Source: Desulfuromonas sp. DDH964
Lineage (GTDB): Bacteria > Desulfobacterota > Desulfuromonadia > Desulfuromonadales > DDH964
Assembly: GCF_001611275.1 (NCBI RefSeq)
Contig: NZ_CP015080.1
Coordinates: 3,860,653 to 3,924,652 of the forward strand
Length of the DNA: 64,000 nt
Direction: 5' to 3'
Positions 39,781 through 53,320 of the stretch are shown in pieces. The notes below the pieces were generated by a model. That model searched no databases. It was given only the letters and a program-made list of their open reading frames with translations, and was not told where the DNA came from. The translations under genes were made by a program, and so were the position numbers. Numbering within the stretch: position 1 is the stretch's first letter; the number at the start of each line of letters is the position of its first letter.

Positions 39781-40707
39781 ATGCCAGCTGCACTCAACAT
39801 CCAGGATTTGCGCAAAAGCTTTGCCGGCACCCCTGCAGTCGCCGGAATCTCCCTGCAGATCGCCCGGGGGGAGATTTTCGGGCTGCTCGGTCCCAACGGC
39901 GCAGGGAAGAGCACGACCATCAACATGGTCGCCGGTATTACCCGGATCGATGCCGGCAGCATCGCCGTCTTCGGCCATGACAACCGCACCGAGTACCGCA
40001 TCGCCCGGCGCCTGATCGGGGTCATGCACCAGGAGATCGTCATCGACAATTTCTTTACGATCGACCAGGCGCTCCGCTTTCACAGCGGCTATTACGGCGT
40101 CCCGGACCACCCGCCGTGGCGGCGGGAGTTGATCGACCGCCTCGGTCTCGGCCCCCATCTGCACAAGACGATGATCAAGCTCTCCGGGGGACTGAAGCGC
40201 CGCTTCATGGTCGCCAAGGCGCTGATCCACCGCCCGCCGCTTCTCATCCTCGATGAACCGACCGCCGGCGTCGACGTGGAACTTCGCCACACCCTCTGGG
40301 AGTTTGTCCGCGAAATCAACCAGACCGGTACCACGATCCTGCTCACCACCCACTATCTGGAAGAGGCCGAGCAGATGTGCGGCCGGATTGCTATCATGAA
40401 CCATGGCGAGATCGTGGCTCTTGACCGCACCGCCTCCCTCCTCAGTCGACTCGGCAACCGCGAAATCCGGGTGCAACTGCAACAGCCCCTTGCGGCCCTG
40501 CCGCCCAAACTCACCGACCTCGGTGCCCGTCTCGACAAGAACGGCCTGTGCCTCGATATCCCCCTGCAGCACGGTCAGGGTGCCGGTGAGGCCCTGGCCC
40601 TCCTCTGCCACCACGGGCTGGCAGTGGCCGACATCGAGACCCGCAGTGCCGGCCTGGAGGAGGTATTTCTCAAACTGACCGGCCGCGGGCCGAACCGGGA
40701 GCGTTAA
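39781..40707 (+). CDS. ABC-2 type transporter, ATP-binding protein
   Basis: A 308-residue ATPase of an ABC exporter. It shows Walker A GLLGPNGAGKST, the Q-loop region GVMHQEIVIDNFFT, the signature KLSGGLKRRFMVAKALIHRP, Walker B LLILDEPTAGVD and the switch LLTTHYLEEAEQ. The C-terminal 80 residues form the accessory domain seen in DrrA/NodI-like proteins. The start is the ATG at 39781 (MPAALNIQDL); AGG lies about 12 bases upstream. The stop overlaps the permease start by one base (TAATG), so the two are coupled. Substrate unknown: drugs, polysaccharides or lipids are all precedented. Confidence 0.92.
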   Translation: MPAALNIQDLRKSFAGTPAVAGISLQIARGEIFGLLGPNGAGKSTTINMVAGITRIDAGSIAVFGHDNRTEYRIARRLIGVMHQEIVIDNFFTIDQALRFHSGYYGVPDHPPWRRELIDRLGLGPHLHKTMIKLSGGLKRRFMVAKALIHRPPLLILDEPTAGVDVELRHTLWEFVREINQTGTTILLTTHYLEEAEQMCGRIAIMNHGEIVALDRTASLLSRLGNREIRVQLQQPLAALPPKLTDLGARLDKNGLCLDIPLQHGQGAGEALALLCHHGLAVADIETRSAGLEEVFLKLTGRGPNRER

Positions 40708-41489
40708 TGATGGAACAACGCAGCTATATTTACTGGCTCCCCTTCTATACCCTGCTGCAAAAGGAGGTGCGCAGGTTCTGGCGGGTCGCTTCGCAAACCC
40801 TTCTGACACCGATCATTACCGCCTCCCTCTACCTCTTCGTCTTCGGCGCCACCCTTGGCGAACGGATCAGTGTCCTGCCCGGGTTCAATTATGCCCAGTT
40901 TGTCATCCCCGGGCTGATTCTCATGGGAGTAATCAACAACTCCTTTGCCAATACCTCTTCCAGCCTCTTCATGGCCCGTTATCTTGGCAACATCGTCGAC
41001 CTGCTGGTCACGCCACTCACCCCCGCCCAGTTTATCCTTGCCTATACCCTGGCGGCAATGCTGCGTGGACTGCTGGTCGGCCTGGCAACCTTGCTGATTT
41101 CCATCTTTTTCGCCAGCCTCCCCTGGGCTCATCCCTTCCTCGCCATGGTCATGGCGGTTATCGCCAGCCTGCTCTTTTCCCAATTCGGGATGATTGCCGC
41201 CATCTATGCCCACAACTTTGACACCTTGTCAATGTTCTCGAATTTTATCATCCTCCCGCTGATCTATCTCGGCGGGGTTTTCTATCCGATTTCGATACTT
41301 CCCCAGCCCTGGGCGCAGCTCTCCCATCTCAACCCCCTTTTTTACCTGATTGACGGCTTTCGTCACGCCATTCTTGGCCGTGGCGACCTCTCCCTGGCGA
41401 CCGCCCTTGGCGTCAGTGCGCTGATGGCGGCGACGCTCTTCTGCTGGGCAGCGCTGCTGATTGCCCGGGGGGTCCGCCTCCGCAACTAG
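40707..41489 (+). CDS. ABC-2 type transporter, permease protein
   Basis: A 260-residue permease with six hydrophobic segments. The family stretch LGNIVDLLVTPLTPAQFILAY in the cytoplasmic loop and the C-terminal FSNFIILPLIYLGGVFYPI plus LNPLFYLIDGFRHAILG are typical of ABC-2 (YadH/NodJ-like) permeases. GGAG lies five bases before the ATG at 40707; a second ATG follows immediately. It is the last gene before the group II intron. Confidence 0.92.
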   Translation: MMEQRSYIYWLPFYTLLQKEVRRFWRVASQTLLTPIITASLYLFVFGATLGERISVLPGFNYAQFVIPGLILMGVINNSFANTSSSLFMARYLGNIVDLLVTPLTPAQFILAYTLAAMLRGLLVGLATLLISIFFASLPWAHPFLAMVMAVIASLLFSQFGMIAAIYAHNFDTLSMFSNFIILPLIYLGGVFYPISILPQPWAQLSHLNPLFYLIDGFRHAILGRGDLSLATALGVSALMAATLFCWAALLIARGVRLRN

Positions 41490-41500
41490 ATGCAAAGACG

Positions 41501-41540
41501 GCTGGTGAAGAGAGCGGCAGCGCTGCCCACCTCACCAGCC
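41501..41540 (+). terminator. Hairpin after the ABC transporter genes, abutting the intron
   Basis: GGCTGGTGA (41501-41509) pairs with TCACCAGCC (41532-41540), and an inner GGCAGC/GCTGCC stem adds stability. There is no T run, because the intron 3' end begins two bases later. It may be a weak terminator. Confidence 0.4.
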
Positions 41541-41541
41541 A

Positions 41542-43472
<1,931 letters not shown>

Positions 43473-43473
43473 C

Positions 43474-43505
43474 AAAAAAAGCGCGGCCCCGAAGAGGGAC
43501 CGCGC
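43474..43505 (-). terminator. Terminator of the YfaZ-like gene and intron target
   Basis: The 10-bp GC stem with one mismatch (43481-43490 with 43496-43505) is followed on the minus strand by seven T (43474-43480). The group II intron starts two bases after the last T. Confidence 0.9.
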
Positions 43506-43530
43506 CGGCAACTGCCATCTCTGGTTCGGT

Positions 43531-44097
43531 TCAGAAGCGGGCTTCAAAACCGAGGCGCAGGTCATCATCAATGGTCCAGACATCATAGCGACCAAAATCG
43601 CTGCGAATATTCTGATAGCCGAGATAGACCTCCACCTTGGGTGTCACGTTGAATCCGGCCCGGACCGCGGTTTCGAGCAGGCCGTCACTGTCGAGGCCGG
43701 AAAAAATCTTCGGCGCCACATAGAGTTTGCCGCTGACGGCGACCCCGCCGAGCGCCGGCGGTGCATAGCGTACCATGCCGCCAATACCGCAGGCGAGAAT
43801 ATCCTGGTTGCGGTCGGCGCTGCCACCATAGGCCTGGACCCCGACTCCCACCTTCAATCCCGGAATGTTGCCGGGTTCGCCGACAAATTCGAAGCCGCCA
43901 GATAAAAGCTTGGTCTCCTCGCCGTCGTTGTAGAGAAAACGGGCGCCAACCTGGGAGGAGCCGAGCTCGTCCGTAACCAGCGGCTGGCTGAAAGAGACCT
44001 GGGCGCTGTCGTTGTTGAAACCAAGATCGATGGAAGTGGCGTGGGCGGTTCCGGCCAAAAGTAATAGGATGACCAGGCCGGCGAGCTGCTTATGCAT
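43531..44097 (-). CDS. YfaZ-family outer-membrane beta-barrel protein
   Basis: A 188-residue protein with a signal peptide ([20 protein letters not shown]). The mature part consists of alternating amphipathic strands, such as [33 protein letters not shown] and [17 protein letters not shown]. It ends in LRLGFEARF, with the C-terminal Phe that outer-membrane barrel proteins carry for the BAM complex. The pattern matches YfaZ-type proteins, whose role is unknown. AAGGAGG lies five bases before the start at 44097, with a promoter about 60 bases upstream. Confidence 0.85.
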   Translation of the reverse strand: MHKQLAGLVILLLLAGTAHATSIDLGFNNDSAQVSFSQPLVTDELGSSQVGARFLYNDGEETKLLSGGFEFVGEPGNIPGLKVGVGVQAYGGSADRNQDILACGIGGMVRYAPPALGGVAVSGKLYVAPKIFSGLDSDGLLETAVRAGFNVTPKVEVYLGYQNIRSDFGRYDVWTIDDDLRLGFEARF

Positions 44098-44148
44098 GAA
44101 TTCCTCCTTGCTAGACTTTCAGGATGACGAACTGTTTCTCTGGAGGGG

Positions 44149-44177
44149 AATATGCCACATTCAGTCTATAGATTCAA
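44149..44177 (-). promoter_or_regulatory. Sigma70 promoter of the YfaZ-like gene
   Basis: On the minus strand TTGAAT (44172-44177) and CATATT (44149-44154) are separated by 17 bases, about 50 bases before the start codon. Confidence 0.6.
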
Positions 44178-44239
44178 GCGCCACCAGGGGGCTGAAAATC
44201 GGCAGGGGGGGTGCGGACGGGGAGGGGAAAGGTGGGGGC

Positions 44240-44950
44240 CTAGATATCGATAACGCGGGAGAGGATATTCTTCTCTACCCGCCTTCCCTCGGCCTGGGCC
44301 ATGCTCTGGATCAGAACCTGCCCGCCGTAGCTGGCGGTTTTGCGAACCAGGTTGTCGGCCCGCTCCCCATCCTTGTTCTTGAAGGCCTCGATGATCTTCT
44401 TATGCTCCTGGACCGATGTTTCCATGCGTCCCGGCAGGGAGAGGGAGGCCAAACGCAGGCGGTTGAACTTGAGCATCATCTGGTTGATCAGTTCCTGCAG
44501 CTTTTCGTTCTCCGCGGCCTTGATGAAGAGTTCGTGAAACTCGTTGTGAACCTTGAAAAAGGTCTTCACGTCCCCTTCAGCGGCCAGCTGCGAAAGCCGC
44601 TCGTTAATTGTTTCGAGCTTCTCGATATCCCTGGCGGTCAGGTTGTCCGTCGCCATCCGCGCCGCATAACCCTCAAGAATACTCTTGATCGCATAGAACT
44701 CCTCGACGGCTCGTTCGGAAAGGGAGGTTACCACGGCCCCCTTACGCGGAATGACCGTCAGGTATCCCTCCGACTCGAGCTGGCGGAAGGCTTCGCGAAT
44801 CGGGGTGCGGCTGATACCGAACCGCTCGGCAAGTTCGGGTTCGGCGACCTTTTCCCCCGGTTTCAGTTGCCCTTTGAGGATTGCCTCACGGATGGTTTCG
44901 AGGATTTTTTCGCGGAGGGTCTGGTGCCGCTCTATCGGTTTTCTTTTCAC
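44240..44950 (-). CDS. GntR-family transcriptional regulator (FCD ligand-binding domain)
   Basis: A 236-residue regulator. The winged helix-turn-helix occupies residues 10-75: TLREKILETIREAILKGQ, PGEKVAEPELAERFGISRTPIREAFRQLE and LTVIPRKGAVV. A helical FCD domain follows, with FHELFIKAAEN carrying a likely metal-ligand His. FCD regulators usually sense organic acids such as lactate, pyruvate or other carboxylates. The start is GTG at 44950 (VKRKPIERHQ), with GGAG eight bases upstream; the longer frame would run through the operator. A perfect palindrome covers its own promoter, so it is very likely autorepressed. A near-identical site lies in the ATP synthase leader. Confidence 0.92.
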   Translation of the reverse strand: MKRKPIERHQTLREKILETIREAILKGQLKPGEKVAEPELAERFGISRTPIREAFRQLESEGYLTVIPRKGAVVTSLSERAVEEFYAIKSILEGYAARMATDNLTARDIEKLETINERLSQLAAEGDVKTFFKVHNEFHELFIKAAENEKLQELINQMMLKFNRLRLASLSLPGRMETSVQEHKKIIEAFKNKDGERADNLVRKTASYGGQVLIQSMAQAEGRRVEKNILSRVIDI

Positions 44951-44981
44951 AGCCAGGGCTCCATAACACTGAATTTGGGAA

Positions 44982-45009
44982 ATTGTATACAGTATACATA
45001 AGTTGTCAA
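44982..45009 (-). promoter_or_regulatory. gntR promoter overlapped by a perfect operator palindrome
   Basis: On the minus strand TTGACA (45004-45009) and TACAAT (44982-44987) are separated by 16 bases. The palindrome TGTATAC-A-GTATACA (44984-44998 on the plus strand) covers the spacer and most of the -10. A bound dimer would exclude RNA polymerase, the usual geometry of GntR autorepression. Confidence 0.8.
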
Positions 45010-45052
45010 GCATTTTTCACCCCCATCCAGCGATGCACATCAGCAGAACTCC

Positions 45053-45081
45053 TTGCTTTTTAGCGTTTACGCAGCTATTAT
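45053..45081 (+). promoter_or_regulatory. Sigma70 promoter of the potassium channel gene
   Basis: TTGCTT (45053-45058) and TATTAT (45076-45081) are separated by 17 bases, 28 bases before the start codon. It lies back-to-back with the gntR promoter. Confidence 0.65.
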
Positions 45082-45109
45082 CCCGGTACTTTGGGCCCCC
45101 GGAGCGCTT

Positions 45110-46123
45110 ATGGATCCAGTCCGCAATCTACGGTTTTCCCTCTCCATTCTGATCGGTGTCATCGGCCTCGGCACCCTCGGCTATGTCCTCATCGAAGGAT
45201 GGTCCAGCTTCGACGCCCTCTACATGACAGTGATCACCCTGGCGACCGTCGGGTTCAAGGAAGTCCACGAACTCTCGCCGCCCGGAAAAGTCTTCACCAT
45301 CCTGCTGATCATCTTCGGAGCAGGTATTATTGCCTATTCCATCGGCAGCCTGATCCAGATCATGGTCGAAGGACAGCTGCGTCGCATCCTGGGGAGAAAA
45401 AAATTGGCACAACAGATCAACAAACTGAGCGGTCACTACATTGTTTGCGGATATGGCCGGATCGGAACCCTGATCTGCCGCGAGTTTGCGGCCAAACCGA
45501 TCCCCTTCGTGGTCGTCGAGAAGGACCCGTTGCTCTGCGAAAAACTGAGCGACGACGGGATCCTCTTCGTGCGCGGCGATGCCACCGACGACGAAACGCT
45601 GATGGCCGCCGGCATCCTCCGGGCCAGAGGATTGATCACCGCAGTCACCTCGGATACGGAAAACGTCTACATCACCCTGACCGCCCGCGGGCTCAACCCG
45701 GATATGTTTATCCTCGCCCGCTCGGGGGAAGAGGGCTCGGAAAAGAAATTGCGCCGCGCTGGTGCCAGCAAGGTCATCTCGCCCTATACCATCGGCGCAT
45801 CGCGAATGGCCCAGGCGGTGCTGCGCCCTTCAGTAGTTGATTTTATTGAAATCGCTACGGCGGGACGCAACCTTGAGTTGCAGCTTGAAGAGATCCGTGT
45901 TGCGCCGGACTCGGCCCTGGTCGGGAAGTCGCTGGTTAACTCCGGGGTCCGCAAGGATCTCGGCATCATCATCGTCGGCATCAAGAAGGGGGACGGCCAG
46001 ATGCTTTTCAACCCGGCGCCAGCCACCCTGATTCAGGCCGGGGACGTGCTGATTACTCTCGGCGAACCTAAAGCCATTCAGGATCTTGAATCGATCGCTA
46101 CCCGGGAGGGCTCTCATGCCTGA
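45110..46123 (+). CDS. Potassium channel protein with RCK (TrkA-N/TrkA-C) domains
   Basis: A 337-residue MthK-like protein starting at the ATG at 45110 (MDPVRNLRFSL), with GGAG five bases upstream. A two-helix pore module (residues 8-90) carries the filter region TVITLATVGFKEVHEL. The filter reads TVGFKE where canonical channels have TVGYGD. A linker leads to the TrkA-N domain with the Rossmann loop HYIVCGYGRIGTLICREF, and then a TrkA-C domain (residues 250-330). RCK domains gate by NAD, ATP or divalent ions. The stop overlaps the next gene by eight bases. Confidence 0.9.
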   Translation: MDPVRNLRFSLSILIGVIGLGTLGYVLIEGWSSFDALYMTVITLATVGFKEVHELSPPGKVFTILLIIFGAGIIAYSIGSLIQIMVEGQLRRILGRKKLAQQINKLSGHYIVCGYGRIGTLICREFAAKPIPFVVVEKDPLLCEKLSDDGILFVRGDATDDETLMAAGILRARGLITAVTSDTENVYITLTARGLNPDMFILARSGEEGSEKKLRRAGASKVISPYTIGASRMAQAVLRPSVVDFIEIATAGRNLELQLEEIRVAPDSALVGKSLVNSGVRKDLGIIIVGIKKGDGQMLFNPAPATLIQAGDVLITLGEPKAIQDLESIATREGSHA

Positions 46124-46889
46124 GCGGCTGCATGTTCACCTTCCGGCCCGGCTGCTGGAAGCTGAACTGGACTATCTTCTCGAACAACGGCTCCAGCCCG
46201 AGATCGCGTTCCGCGGTCCCGACCTTGACCGGATCCCGGCCAAAACCCTCGAATTGGCCGGTGAGCGGTTGGCCGCTGCCAAGCTCGCCGTCACCGTTCA
46301 TGGGCCGTTTCATGACCTCAATCCCGGCGCGCTCGAGCCACGGGTCGGGGCTGTCACCGCCCAGCGCTACCAGCAGACTCTGGAAGCAGCTGCCCGGCTC
46401 CGCGCCCGCGTCGTCGTCTTTCACCCCGGGTATGAGTTCTGGAAATATGGTGGACAGGAACATCTCTGGCTCGAGCAGTCCCTCGAATTCTGGCCGCCGC
46501 TGCTGGAGATCGCCCGTCAGGCCGACCTGCGGATCGCTCTCGAAAACATTTTCGAGGTGCGGCCGGCGACCCTGGTCGCGTTACTCGATGCTATCGACAG
46601 CCCTGAATTCGGGCACTGCTTCGATATCGGCCACTGGCAACTCTTCGGGGAGACCTCCCTGGAGATCTGGTTCGCGGCCCTCGGCTCACACATGATCCAT
46701 CTTCACCTGCATGACAATCATGGTTCGCTCGACGATCATCTTCCGGTCGGCGAAGGGGTTATCGATTTCCGCCGTCTCTTCGCACTGGTCGCCAACCTCC
46801 CGGTGGCACCGACCATGACCCTCGAAGCCCACGACCGGCAGGCTCTGCTACGCTCCATCGCTGGAGTCGCCCCCTTCCTCCGGCGTTGA
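46116..46889 (+). CDS. Sugar phosphate isomerase/epimerase-type TIM-barrel protein
   Basis: A 257-residue protein of the AP-endonuclease-2/xylose isomerase-like superfamily. Typical metal-binding segments are present: VTVHGPFHDLNPG, VVVFHPGYEFWKYGG, IALENIFEV (Glu), HCFDIGHWQLFG (Asp/His), IHLHLHDNHGS and LEAHD. The reaction is unknown; superfamily members include isomerases, endonuclease IV and the cobamide-remodelling hydrolase CbiR. The start at 46116 (MPERLHVHLP) has GGGAGG six bases upstream, inside the channel gene. Its 3' end overlaps the convergent dinB gene by 42 bases. Confidence 0.82.
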   Translation: MPERLHVHLPARLLEAELDYLLEQRLQPEIAFRGPDLDRIPAKTLELAGERLAAAKLAVTVHGPFHDLNPGALEPRVGAVTAQRYQQTLEAAARLRARVVVFHPGYEFWKYGGQEHLWLEQSLEFWPPLLEIARQADLRIALENIFEVRPATLVALLDAIDSPEFGHCFDIGHWQLFGETSLEIWFAALGSHMIHLHLHDNHGSLDDHLPVGEGVIDFRRLFALVANLPVAPTMTLEAHDRQALLRSIAGVAPFLRR

Positions 46890-48053
46890 GCGGGCTCGAT
46901 GGAGGAGGCTGGCTGGGCCAACCCGCCCGCGCCCGAAGCGTTGATTCACCTGGTCAACCACCCGGTCCAGCTCCCGTTTTCGGCTACTCCTGTCGTCGCC
47001 GGCAAAGAGTTCCTGCTGCGCTGCTCTCCCCTCCCATTCGGAGAGGCCAATCCCCAGCAACCGCACCGGCCGCTTTCCGGCCTCGGTCTTTGCCAGCAGC
47101 TGGCGGCCAACAGCCAACAGGTCTCCCCCGTTATCGATCCCTTCCGGCAGGGTTTGACTGCGGGTGATGGCGGTAAAATCACCGTATTTCAGCTTGAGGG
47201 TTACCCGACGCCCCCGCAACCCGTAGCGGCGCATCCGCTCGGTGACCTTTTGGCAGAGGAGGTGCAGTTCCTCCTCGATGCCAGCAAGATCCGGCCGGTC
47301 GTAACTGAAGGTCGTCTCGTGACTTACCGACTTGACACCCTCAGTGGGCTGCACCGGGCGTGAATCCACACCCCGGGCGAGCTGCTGCAACTGTTTTCCG
47401 CTCGGCCCAAGCTGTGCCACGAGCTGGGCTTCCGAGTAATCGCGCAGGTCTCCAACGCTGAAGATCCCGAGTTGCTGCAGGCGGTCCGCGGTCACGCGCC
47501 CCACGCCCCAGAGCTCTGCAATCGGCAGCGGCGCCAGAAACCTGTCCAGATTTTCCGGGAGGATCTCCAGCAGGCCGTCCGGTTTCGCTTTCTGGGAGGC
47601 GAGCTTGGCGACAAACTTGTTCGGTGCGATGCCGATACTGACCGCCAGGCCGATTTCGCTCCGGACCTGGGCGCGGATCCGAGTGGCAATCTCGGCAGCA
47701 GACCCCAGCAGGCGTTGGCACCCGGTGACATCGAGGAAAGCCTCGTCGATGGAGATTGCTTCGATGCGATCGGTAAAGCGCCCAAAGATCTCCATGACCT
47801 GGCGCGAAACGGCCTGATACCGTGCCATTCTCACCCGCCGAACAACGGCCTGCGGGCAGCGCTGCAGAGCGATTGCCATCGGCAGGGCGGAATGGACCCC
47901 AAACCGGCGCGCCGGATAGGAGCAGGCACTGACCACCCCGCGCCGCAAATCCCCCCCGACGATGATCGGAAGACCGCGCAGGGTCGGATCATCCAGCTCT
48001 TCCACCGCGGCATAAAAAGCATCCATATCGGCGTGCAGAATTTGTCGTGCCAT
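46848..48053 (-). CDS. dinB: DNA polymerase IV (Y family)
   Basis: A 401-residue translesion polymerase. Catalytic motifs are HADMDAFYAAVEELDDP near the N-terminus and ISIDEAFLDVTG near residue 100 (the Asp-Glu pair). GIAPNKFVAKLASQKAKPDG, the helix-hairpin-helix LWGVGRVTADRLQQLGI and the little-finger domain follow. The C-terminus lacks an obvious beta-clamp motif apart from QQELFAGD, which fits the QxxLF clamp-binding pattern. The start at 48053 has only a partial ribosome site. The 3' end overlaps the TIM-barrel gene on the opposite strand. Confidence 0.94.
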   Translation of the reverse strand: MARQILHADMDAFYAAVEELDDPTLRGLPIIVGGDLRRGVVSACSYPARRFGVHSALPMAIALQRCPQAVVRRVRMARYQAVSRQVMEIFGRFTDRIEAISIDEAFLDVTGCQRLLGSAAEIATRIRAQVRSEIGLAVSIGIAPNKFVAKLASQKAKPDGLLEILPENLDRFLAPLPIAELWGVGRVTADRLQQLGIFSVGDLRDYSEAQLVAQLGPSGKQLQQLARGVDSRPVQPTEGVKSVSHETTFSYDRPDLAGIEEELHLLCQKVTERMRRYGLRGRRVTLKLKYGDFTAITRSQTLPEGIDNGGDLLAVGRQLLAKTEAGKRPVRLLGIGLSEWEGRAAQQELFAGDDRSSRKRELDRVVDQVNQRFGRGRVGPASLLHRARSTPEEGGDSSDGA

Positions 48054-48085
48054 GCGCCTAATTCACCCTTTTGCCAGCGCTCAAC

Positions 48086-48125
48086 TTGACCTTTGGCGCG
48101 CTGCGTGCTAGAAACCGGTCTTACC
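48086..48125 (+). promoter_or_regulatory. Promoter of the second gntR gene with a FadR-type operator
   Basis: TTGACC (48086-48091) and TAGAAA (48109-48114) are separated by 17 bases. Immediately downstream, at the expected start point, GGTCTTACC (48117-48125) fits the GGT-N3-ACC core of operators bound by FadR/PdhR-type GntR proteins, suggesting autorepression. Confidence 0.55.
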
Positions 48126-48146
48126 ATTCTACCGTGGAGTGCTGGC

Positions 48147-48875
48147 ATGACCGTTGTCTTTCAACCGATTCGCCCCAAAAAGATCTCCGAGGAGATCGTC
48201 GAGCAGATCCGCGAGATGATTTCCCAGGGGGACCTTAAACCCGGGGATCGCATCCCCTCGGAACGGGAGCTGTCGGCCATGCTTGGCGTCAGCCGGCCTT
48301 CGGTGCGGGAAGCGATCATGGTTCTTGACGCCATGGGGCTGGTCGAGGCGCGCCAGGGCGGTGGGACCTATGTCCGCTCCCTCGCCGAAACCAGCCTGGC
48401 CGATCCCCTTTCGCAGATGGTCGAAGCCGACCCGCGCCTGCTACCGGCCCTGGTCGAGGTTCGCAAGGGGCTCGAAAGCTGGTCAGCCTGCCTCGCCGCG
48501 CAACGGGCCGATGCCAAGGACCTCGCGCTGCTGCAGGAGCTGGTCGGCAAAATGACCCAAAAGGCGGCGAAGGGGGTCTGGGATTCGGACCTCGATGCCC
48601 GTTTTCACTCCGCCATCAGCGCCGCATCCCATAACACCATCCAGATTCACGTTCTGACCAGCATCCATTCCCTCTTTTATGCCTCCCTGCGCCTCTCTCT
48701 GGTCGACTTCAACCAGCGGGAGGGGGATGTCCAGCTCCTCTGTCGCCAGCACCAATCGATTTACGCTGCCATTGCCGACCACGATCCGGAGCGGGCGCGG
48801 CTGATGATGCTTGAGCACCTCTCCGCCGTCGATACCAAAATCGATAAGATCCTCAACGCCGGCCTCGGCAGCTGA
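48147..48875 (+). CDS. GntR-family transcriptional regulator (FadR/PdhR-like)
   Basis: A 242-residue regulator starting at the ATG at 48147 (MTVVFQPIRPKKIS), with GTGGAG seven bases upstream; the longer frame adds 18 residues. The winged helix (residues 8-75) has ISEEIVEQIREMISQGDLKP, PSERELSAMLGVSRPSVREAIMVLDAMG and RQGGGTYV, a close match to PdhR/LldR-type proteins. The C-terminal FCD domain includes DLDARFHSAISAASHN with a likely metal His. Targets are often pyruvate, lactate or glycolate genes, none of which is adjacent. A FadR-type operator lies over its own start point. Confidence 0.92.
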   Translation: MTVVFQPIRPKKISEEIVEQIREMISQGDLKPGDRIPSERELSAMLGVSRPSVREAIMVLDAMGLVEARQGGGTYVRSLAETSLADPLSQMVEADPRLLPALVEVRKGLESWSACLAAQRADAKDLALLQELVGKMTQKAAKGVWDSDLDARFHSAISAASHNTIQIHVLTSIHSLFYASLRLSLVDFNQREGDVQLLCRQHQSIYAAIADHDPERARLMMLEHLSAVDTKIDKILNAGLGS

Positions 48876-48891
48876 GTTCCCAATTCAGAGA

Positions 48892-48928
48892 AAAAAAAGG
48901 GCGGCCCCATTTGGAGCCGCCCTTTTTA
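48892..48928. terminator. Bidirectional terminator between gntR and atpC
   Basis: The stem GGGCGGC/GCCGCCC, extended by A and T runs on either side (48895-48906 with 48917-48928), gives T tails on both strands. It ends the second gntR gene (plus) and the ATP synthase operon (minus). Confidence 0.92.
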
Positions 48929-48946
48929 ATTCTACCTGGAAAAGGA

Positions 48947-49360
48947 TCAGTGACCTTTTTTCCCGGCCACCTGAATCCGGATCATCGCCCGCTCCAGCGC
49001 GGCCTGCATCACCAGGAAATCCTTGTCCTCGGAGGAGAGCTGCTTGAGCGCCTCCTCGGCCCGCCCAAGGGCGGCTTTCGCCCGGGCCAGGTCGATCTGG
49101 TCGGCCGGCTCAGCGGTCTCCACCAGTACCGTAACGCTATCATTTTCGACTTCCACGTAACCCCAGTTCACCGCCACGTGGAACAGCTCGTCCCCCTTGC
49201 GATAGGAGAGCTCACCGATCTTGAGGGTGGTCAACATCGGGGTATGCCCCGGCAGGATGCCGAATTCACCGATGCTGCCGGGCGCTGTGAGCTCGTCGAC
49301 CTCCTCGGAGAGGACCTGCTTGTAGGGGGTGACCATTTCCAATCTGAGTTTCTCTGCCAT
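48947..49360 (-). CDS. atpC: ATP synthase epsilon subunit
   Basis: The 137-residue central-stalk subunit that couples rotation and inhibits ATP hydrolysis. The beta-sandwich N-terminal domain (LRLEMVTPYKQVLSEEVDELTAPGS, GEFGILPGHTPMLTTLKIGEL) is followed by a helical hairpin (LARAKAALGRAEEAL...QAALERAMIRIQVA). The start at 49360 (MAEKLRLEMV) has GAAGG nine bases upstream; the longer frame adds 20 residues in the intergenic gap. Last gene of the operon, followed by the bidirectional terminator. Confidence 0.95.
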   Translation of the reverse strand: MAEKLRLEMVTPYKQVLSEEVDELTAPGSIGEFGILPGHTPMLTTLKIGELSYRKGDELFHVAVNWGYVEVENDSVTVLVETAEPADQIDLARAKAALGRAEEALKQLSSEDKDFLVMQAALERAMIRIQVAGKKGH

Positions 49361-49444
49361 GTATGAATACCTTCGGCTGAGGGCCAGAAGGGTGGAATCC
49401 GGAGTTCTCCGGGAGTCCACTCCTGGCCAGCTGCCCGATATAAA

Positions 49445-50908
<1,464 letters not shown>

Positions 50909-51775
50909 TTATTTAATCGATTCGGCACCGGAAATGATTTCCATCAGCTCCTTGGTGATTGCGGCCTGGCGCGCCCGGTTGTATTGCAGGGTCAGCTTGC
51001 CGATCATCTCGGAGGCATTCTTGCTGGCGCTGTCCATGGCGCTCATGCGCGCCCCGTGCTCGGACGCCACCGACTCGAGCAGGCCGCGGAAGATCTGTAC
51101 CTCGATGTGCTTGGGCAGAATCTGGTCGAGAACCTCGCCACGGCTCGGCTCGTAGATGTAATCGACCACCTGCTCATTCGCCTCCACCACCTTGGGGACG
51201 ATCGGCAGGAGCTGGTCGATGGTCACGTCCTGGGAAATGGCGCTGCGGAAGGCGTTGAAGACAAAAAAGACCGCATCGTAGCTGCCGGCAACGTACTGGT
51301 CGATGATCTCCTGCCCGATCAGGGCGGCGGTACTGTAGGAGATGCTGCCGGTCAGGTTTTCATGGACCTTGGTGATGGTAAGACCAGCCCGGCTCTTCAG
51401 GTACTCGCGCCCCTTGCGGCCGACGATCACCAGGTCGTAGCCTTCGTATCCGGCCTCGTTGCTCTTGATGAAACGCTCGGCAGCCTTGCTGACGTTGCCG
51501 TTGAAGCCGCCGCAGAGACCGCGGTCGGCGGTCAAGAGCAGCACCAGCGCCCGTCCCTTGCCACGCTCCATCAACAGCGGGTGCCCATCGGCATCCTCCC
51601 GCATGGCGAGGCTGGAAAGAACATCCTGCATCTTTTTGGCGTAGGGACGGGCGGCGACCACCGCCTCCTGGGCCCGCCGCAACTTGGCGGCGGAGACCAT
51701 CTTCATCGCCTTGGTGATCTGCCGGGTGTTCTTGACCGAGGTGATGCGCTTTTTTATATCCTTCAGATTAGCCAT
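50909..51775 (-). CDS. atpG: ATP synthase gamma subunit
   Basis: The 288-residue rotating shaft. The N-terminal coiled coil ([35 protein letters not shown]) and the C-terminal coil ([44 protein letters not shown]) are intact and typical (these are described as segments of longer helices). The central Rossmann-like part includes [12 protein letters not shown]. It lies 27 bases after atpA. Confidence 0.97.
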   Translation of the reverse strand: MANLKDIKKRITSVKNTRQITKAMKMVSAAKLRRAQEAVVAARPYAKKMQDVLSSLAMREDADGHPLLMERGKGRALVLLLTADRGLCGGFNGNVSKAAERFIKSNEAGYEGYDLVIVGRKGREYLKSRAGLTITKVHENLTGSISYSTAALIGQEIIDQYVAGSYDAVFFVFNAFRSAISQDVTIDQLLPIVPKVVEANEQVVDYIYEPSRGEVLDQILPKHIEVQIFRGLLESVASEHGARMSAMDSASKNASEMIGKLTLQYNRARQAAITKELMEIISGAESIK

Positions 51776-51802
51776 CTGTTCAAACCCTTTGCGTGCGTTT
51801 GA

Positions 51803-53320
<1,518 letters not shown>

